Assembly (NCBI GenBank): GCA_937925645.1
Contig: CALAMB010000006.1
Span: forward strand, 1-15,825
DNA: 15,825 nucleotides
Direction of reading: 5' to 3'
From: an uncultured Acidobacteriota bacterium
Lineage (GTDB): Bacteria; Acidobacteriota; JAAYUB01
Both the position numbers and the translations under genes were made by a program. The notes below the pieces were generated by a model, which saw only the letters and a program-made list of their open reading frames with translations, was not told the origin of the DNA and searched no databases. Shown here piece after piece: positions 12,906 to 15,825 of the stretch (the stretch's first letter is position 1; each line of letters begins with the position of its first letter).

Positions 12906-15535
12906 CAGGAATCGAGCGTGTCCTTGACTTTCTCGATGATGTAAATCTGCAGCTCGTCGCCCACCTTGATGTCGTTGAACCGGTCGAGGCCGATGCCGCA
13001 CTCGTAGCCGGTCTTGACCTCGGTGACGTCTTCCTTGAAGCGCCGCAGGGACGACAGCCGTCCCTCGTACACCCGGACGCCGCCCCGGAAGAGCCGCACC
13101 AGGGCGTCGCGCCGCACGATGCCGTCGGTCACATAGCTGCCGGCGATGGTGCCCACCGACGGCACCCGGAACGTCTCGCGCACTTCCACGCTGCCGATCA
13201 CCTTCTCGCGGGCCTGGAACTCGAGCAGGCCTTCCATCGCCTGGCGGATCTCTTCGGCCACCGTGTAGATGACGGTGTAGAGGCGGATATCGACGCCCTC
13301 GCGAGCGGCCAGTTCCTCCGCGCTCTTGACGGGCTTGACGTTGAAGCCCACCACGATCGCGTTTGACGCCGCGGCCAGCAGCACGTCGTTCTCGGTGATG
13401 GCGCCGACGGCGCTGTGCAGGATGTTGATCTTGACCTTCTCGGTGCTGAGCTTGTTGAGCAGCGATTCGATGGCGTCGCGGGACCCCTGCATGTCCACCT
13501 TCAGGATGATGGGCAGCTCCTTGATCTGGCCCTCCTGGAGCCGCTGGAAGAGCGTTTCCAGCGACACGCGGGTGCCCATTTTCTTGAGCAGCTCTTCGCG
13601 CAGCTTCTGCTGGCGGTACAGGCTGAGCTGGCGGGCCTTGACGACGTCATCGGTGGCGAAAAACTTATCGCCGGCGATGGGCAGGTCATCGAGACCGAGA
13701 ACCATGACGGGCGTCGCCGGTCCGGCCATGTCCAGCCGCCGGTTGTTCTCGTCATACATGGCGCGGATCTTGCCGGAAATGGAGCCGGCGACGATGATGT
13801 CGCGCTCGAAGAGAGTGCCGTTCTGGACCAGCAGGGTCGCGATGGATCCGCGGGCGCGATCCAGGCGGGATTCGATGACGGTCCCCATCGCCTTGGTGTT
13901 GGGATTGGCCTTGATTTCCTGCAGGTCGGCCACCAGCAGGATCATCTCCAGCATCTGGTCGATGTTGATGAGCTTCTTGGCGGACACCTCGACAAAGACA
14001 TTGCTGCCGCCCCAATCCTCCGGCATCAACCCCATCTCGGAGAGGACCCGCTTGACCCGGTCGACGTTGGCTTCGGGTTTGTCGATCTTGTTGATGGCCA
14101 CGATGATGGGCACGCCGGCGGCCCGGGCGTGCTGGATCGCTTCGACGGTCTGCGGCATGACACCGTCGTCGGCGGCCACCACCAGGACGACGATGTCGGT
14201 CACCTGGGCGCCGCGGGCGCGCATCATGGTGAACGCCTCGTGGCCCGGTGTGTCGATGAACGTGATCGAGCGGTTGTTGATCTCGGCCTTGTAGGCGCCG
14301 ATGTGCTGGGTGATGCCGCCGGCCTCGCCCGCGGCCACGCGGGTCTGGCGGATGGCGTCCAGCAGCGAGGTTTTGCCGTGATCGACGTGGCCCATCACCG
14401 TCACGATGGGCGCGCGGGTGAGGTAGTGCTCTTTGTCGCTCTCGAGAAATTCGGCTTCGAACAGCTCCTCCTCGAAGCTGACCGGCTGAATTTCAAAACC
14501 CATCTCCTGGCCCACTTGCTGGATCACCTCGGTGTCCAGAATCTGGTTGATATTGACCATGATCCCTTTCATGAAGAGGGCCTTGAGGATGTCCCGGGCG
14601 GGCACTTCCAGCCGTTCGGCGACCTCCTTCACGGTCAGGCCCTCGGGCACGGTGATCTTCTGCAGTTGCCGCTTCGGCATGACCGCGGCCCGCGCCTTGA
14701 CTTCTTCTTCTGGCATGCGCTTCCGCTTCTTGCCCTTCCTGCCGTGGTGGATGACCGGCGCAAACAAGCCGGACCGGCCCGGAACTCCTTCCGAGACCGG
14801 CGCCCCGGACGACGAGCGTTTGATGACCTTGCCTCGCTCCTTTTTCTTTTCCTTGCGGATCTCACGCACGATCTCGCCGGGCTTGTCCGCAGCCGCCTCG
14901 ACAGGCGGCTTGCCCGCCGCGGCGGCGGCCGCTTCGGGAGGCGCGATTTCCGCCGGCGGCGGGACGACTTCGGCCGGCTGCTCCTCTTCCGCCACCGGCG
15001 CCGGCGCCTCTTCGGCGGCCCGATGCCCCACCTTGCGGATCTTCTTCTTCCCCGCGGGCGGTTCCTCGGTCACCGCGGCCGTCGCCTCAACCTGGACATC
15101 CTGACCAGCCGGCTCGGCGGACGCGCGCTTCAGCGTGACGGTCGCCTCGGGCTCACCCGCCGCTTCCACCTGGGCGGCCTCGGCCCCTTCCTCAACGGGC
15201 TCCAGCAGGGCGGCTTCCTCGTCCACTTTGCCCGCCTTGCGGATGGTCATGCTTTTGGAGATGGCGCCCTCGAGCGGCGTCCACTCCGGCTTTTTCGGCT
15301 TGGGCTTGGTGACGCGCTTCTTGGAGATCTGCTTCTGGCGCTCCGCCTTCTTCTCCACCTCGTGGCTGATGTTGGTCGTCAGCTTGAGATGGGCCATGAC
15401 CTTGCCCACGAATCGCTCGTCGATGGGCTGATTGGCCGAGAAGATCATCACGCCGATCTTCTTGAGTTCGCTCAGAATCATTTTGGCGTCGAGGTTGAAA
15501 TCCTCCGCCAGCTGATTCACGGTAACCTTATCCAT
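12905..15535 (-). CDS. infB: Translation initiation factor IF-2
   Basis: 876 residues. GTPase that places initiator fMet-tRNA on the 30S subunit and promotes 50S joining. A first IF2_N domain (1-52, VNQLAEDFNLDAKMILSELKKIGV), a long charged Ala/Pro/Glu/Lys linker (55-285), a second IF2_N domain (290-350, TVKEVAERLEVPARDILKALF), then the G domain: GHVDHGKT (382-389), GGITQHIGAY (406-415), DTPGHEAFT (428-436), NKID (482-485) and SAK (518-520), followed by domains II, III, C1 and C2 up to GIGLDRFNDIKVGDELQIY. All GTPase motifs are intact. Start ATG 15535 has GAGGA at 15544-15540. The gene order is the usual nusA-infB arrangement, and ylxP overlaps its stop. Confidence 0.98.
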   Translation of the reverse strand: MDKVTVNQLAEDFNLDAKMILSELKKIGVMIFSANQPIDERFVGKVMAHLKLTTNISHEVEKKAERQKQISKKRVTKPKPKKPEWTPLEGAISKSMTIRKAGKVDEEAALLEPVEEGAEAAQVEAAGEPEATVTLKRASAEPAGQDVQVEATAAVTEEPPAGKKKIRKVGHRAAEEAPAPVAEEEQPAEVVPPPAEIAPPEAAAAAAGKPPVEAAADKPGEIVREIRKEKKKERGKVIKRSSSGAPVSEGVPGRSGLFAPVIHHGRKGKKRKRMPEEEVKARAAVMPKRQLQKITVPEGLTVKEVAERLEVPARDILKALFMKGIMVNINQILDTEVIQQVGQEMGFEIQPVSFEEELFEAEFLESDKEHYLTRAPIVTVMGHVDHGKTSLLDAIRQTRVAAGEAGGITQHIGAYKAEINNRSITFIDTPGHEAFTMMRARGAQVTDIVVLVVAADDGVMPQTVEAIQHARAAGVPIIVAINKIDKPEANVDRVKRVLSEMGLMPEDWGGSNVFVEVSAKKLINIDQMLEMILLVADLQEIKANPNTKAMGTVIESRLDRARGSIATLLVQNGTLFERDIIVAGSISGKIRAMYDENNRRLDMAGPATPVMVLGLDDLPIAGDKFFATDDVVKARQLSLYRQQKLREELLKKMGTRVSLETLFQRLQEGQIKELPIILKVDMQGSRDAIESLLNKLSTEKVKINILHSAVGAITENDVLLAAASNAIVVGFNVKPVKSAEELAAREGVDIRLYTVIYTVAEEIRQAMEGLLEFQAREKVIGSVEVRETFRVPSVGTIAGSYVTDGIVRRDALVRLFRGGVRVYEGRLSSLRRFKEDVTEVKTGYECGIGLDRFNDIKVGDELQIYIIEKVKDTLDS

Positions 15536-15554
15536 AATGTCCTCGTTTTGCGAC

Positions 15555-15590
15555 GGGGTACCCCCGATGAGTGACGGGCGCTCGCCCGTC
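15555..15590 (-). other. Two adjacent dyads in the leader of infB
   Basis: In the 77-base gap before infB, GACGGGCG-CT-CGCCCGTC (15573-15590, + strand reading) is a perfect 8-bp inverted repeat with a 2-base centre, and GGGGTACCCC (15555-15564) is a 10-bp palindrome 8 bases away. As RNA on the minus strand the first would form a short stable hairpin about 40 bases before the IF-2 start. No T-run follows, so a full terminator is unlikely. It could be a processing site, a partial attenuator or simply GC-rich chance. Confidence 0.3.
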
Positions 15591-15612
15591 GGGCCACCGG
15601 GACGACCGTCGC

Positions 15613-15825
15613 CTATTCCTTGTCCGTTTCACCCTCGTCCGCGACTTCATCCGGTTCGGCCGGCGCCTCATCCGCAACCGGTGCACCGGGCTCGGCCTCA
15701 TCAGCCGGCTCGACCGGTTCGGCGAGCGCCGCCTCATCAACCGGCTGGACCTCCTCGGCCGGTTCGGTGAGCGCTGCCTCTTCGACCGGCTGGACCTCCT
15801 CGGCCGGTTCGGCCGGCTCGAGCGT
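15613..15825 (-). CDS. Acidic C-terminal tail of the gene upstream of infB, probably nusA (partial)
   Basis: An open frame enters from the right edge and ends at TAG 15615-15613, giving 70 residues. It is almost entirely Glu, Ala, Pro, Val and Asp (LEPAEPAEEVQPVEEAALTE and so on, ending EGETDKE). The codon pattern stays regular and the next gene is infB, so by the widely conserved nusA-infB order this is probably the tail of transcription factor NusA. No NusA domain is inside the window, so the identity is inferred from position only. The tail contains two 45-base tandem repeat units. Confidence 0.6.
   Translation of the reverse strand, partial: TLEPAEPAEEVQPVEEAALTEPAEEVQPVDEAALAEPVEPADEAEPGAPVADEAPAEPDEVADEGETDKE
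15721..15810 (-). repeat. 45-base tandem repeat, two units, in the acidic tail
   Basis: Unit 1 (15810-15766) and unit 2 (15765-15721) each encode EPAEEVQPV[E/D]EAAL[T/A]. I count five base differences between the 45-base units. A degenerate third unit begins at 15720 (EPVEPADEA) and the frame before unit 1 (TLEPA) resembles the end of an earlier one. Being a whole number of codons long, the repeat can expand or shrink without breaking the frame. Confidence 0.85.

Noticed and set aside
13415..15574. Very long open frame (719 codons) on the + strand opposite infB
   Set aside because: It is the antisense shadow of infB in GC-rich DNA: its protein is His/Gly/Leu/Asp-rich with no family resemblance, while the opposite strand encodes a complete IF-2.
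1..15825. Mobile elements, CRISPR arrays, toxin-antitoxin or phage-defence genes
   Set aside because: No transposase, integrase, spaced direct repeats or defence-family motifs were seen; the content is housekeeping, envelope, redox and signalling genes.

Overview
The window is GC-rich bacterial chromosome with housekeeping genes and no mobile element, CRISPR array, tRNA or rRNA that I can see. The mix of families (a long Ala/Pro/Glu-linked IF-2, an AMIN amidase, a DUF6599-like exported protein, a DUF362 lipoprotein, a Crp-HisKA-HD-GYP set and a thermophile-type SAH hydrolase) suggests Acidobacteriota or a neighbouring deep phylum. That placement is inference from gene content, not a measured phylogeny.

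Layout, left to right. On the + strand, the last codons of an unknown gene (1-49) run into a secreted two-PDZ protein (51-1496). That protein looks like an HtrA/Deg relative whose protease domain has lost its catalytic residues. A perfect hairpin terminator at 1498-1523 separates it from the convergent S-adenosylhomocysteine hydrolase gene ahcY (1579-2832, - strand). A divergent intergenic region (2833-3133) carries a good sigma-70-type promoter for a + strand unit: a doubtful 36-residue ORF overlapping a RimI-like GNAT acetyltransferase (3134-3592). A gene-poor 451-base stretch with a possible extended -10 promoter precedes a PAS protein with a C-terminal four-cysteine domain (4044-4658).

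Everything from 4717 to the right edge is on the - strand and tightly packed. In transcription order it reads: the acidic tail of a gene that by gene order is probably nusA (15825-15613), infB (IF-2), ylxP/DUF503, an exported AMIN/Amidase_3 peptidoglycan amidase, a DUF6599-like anchored exported protein, a Tat-type DUF362 lipoprotein, and a fused NapH-NapG-like membrane ferredoxin with six [4Fe-4S] motifs. After a 59-base gap with an AT-rich palindrome come a Crp/Fnr-type regulator, an orphan 72-residue HisKA domain and a REC-HD-GYP response regulator.

Two modules deserve attention. First, DUF6599-like/DUF362/NapHG looks like a membrane-bound or extracytoplasmic electron-transfer system, joined to the translation-initiation and cell-wall genes by gaps or overlaps of 13 bases or fewer. 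Second, the Crp/HisKA/HD-GYP trio is translationally coupled (ATGA overlap, then a 1-base gap). It contains a histidine-kinase dimerisation domain with no ATPase domain, a Crp protein whose phosphate-cassette Arg-Ser pair is replaced, and a probable c-di-GMP phosphodiesterase output.
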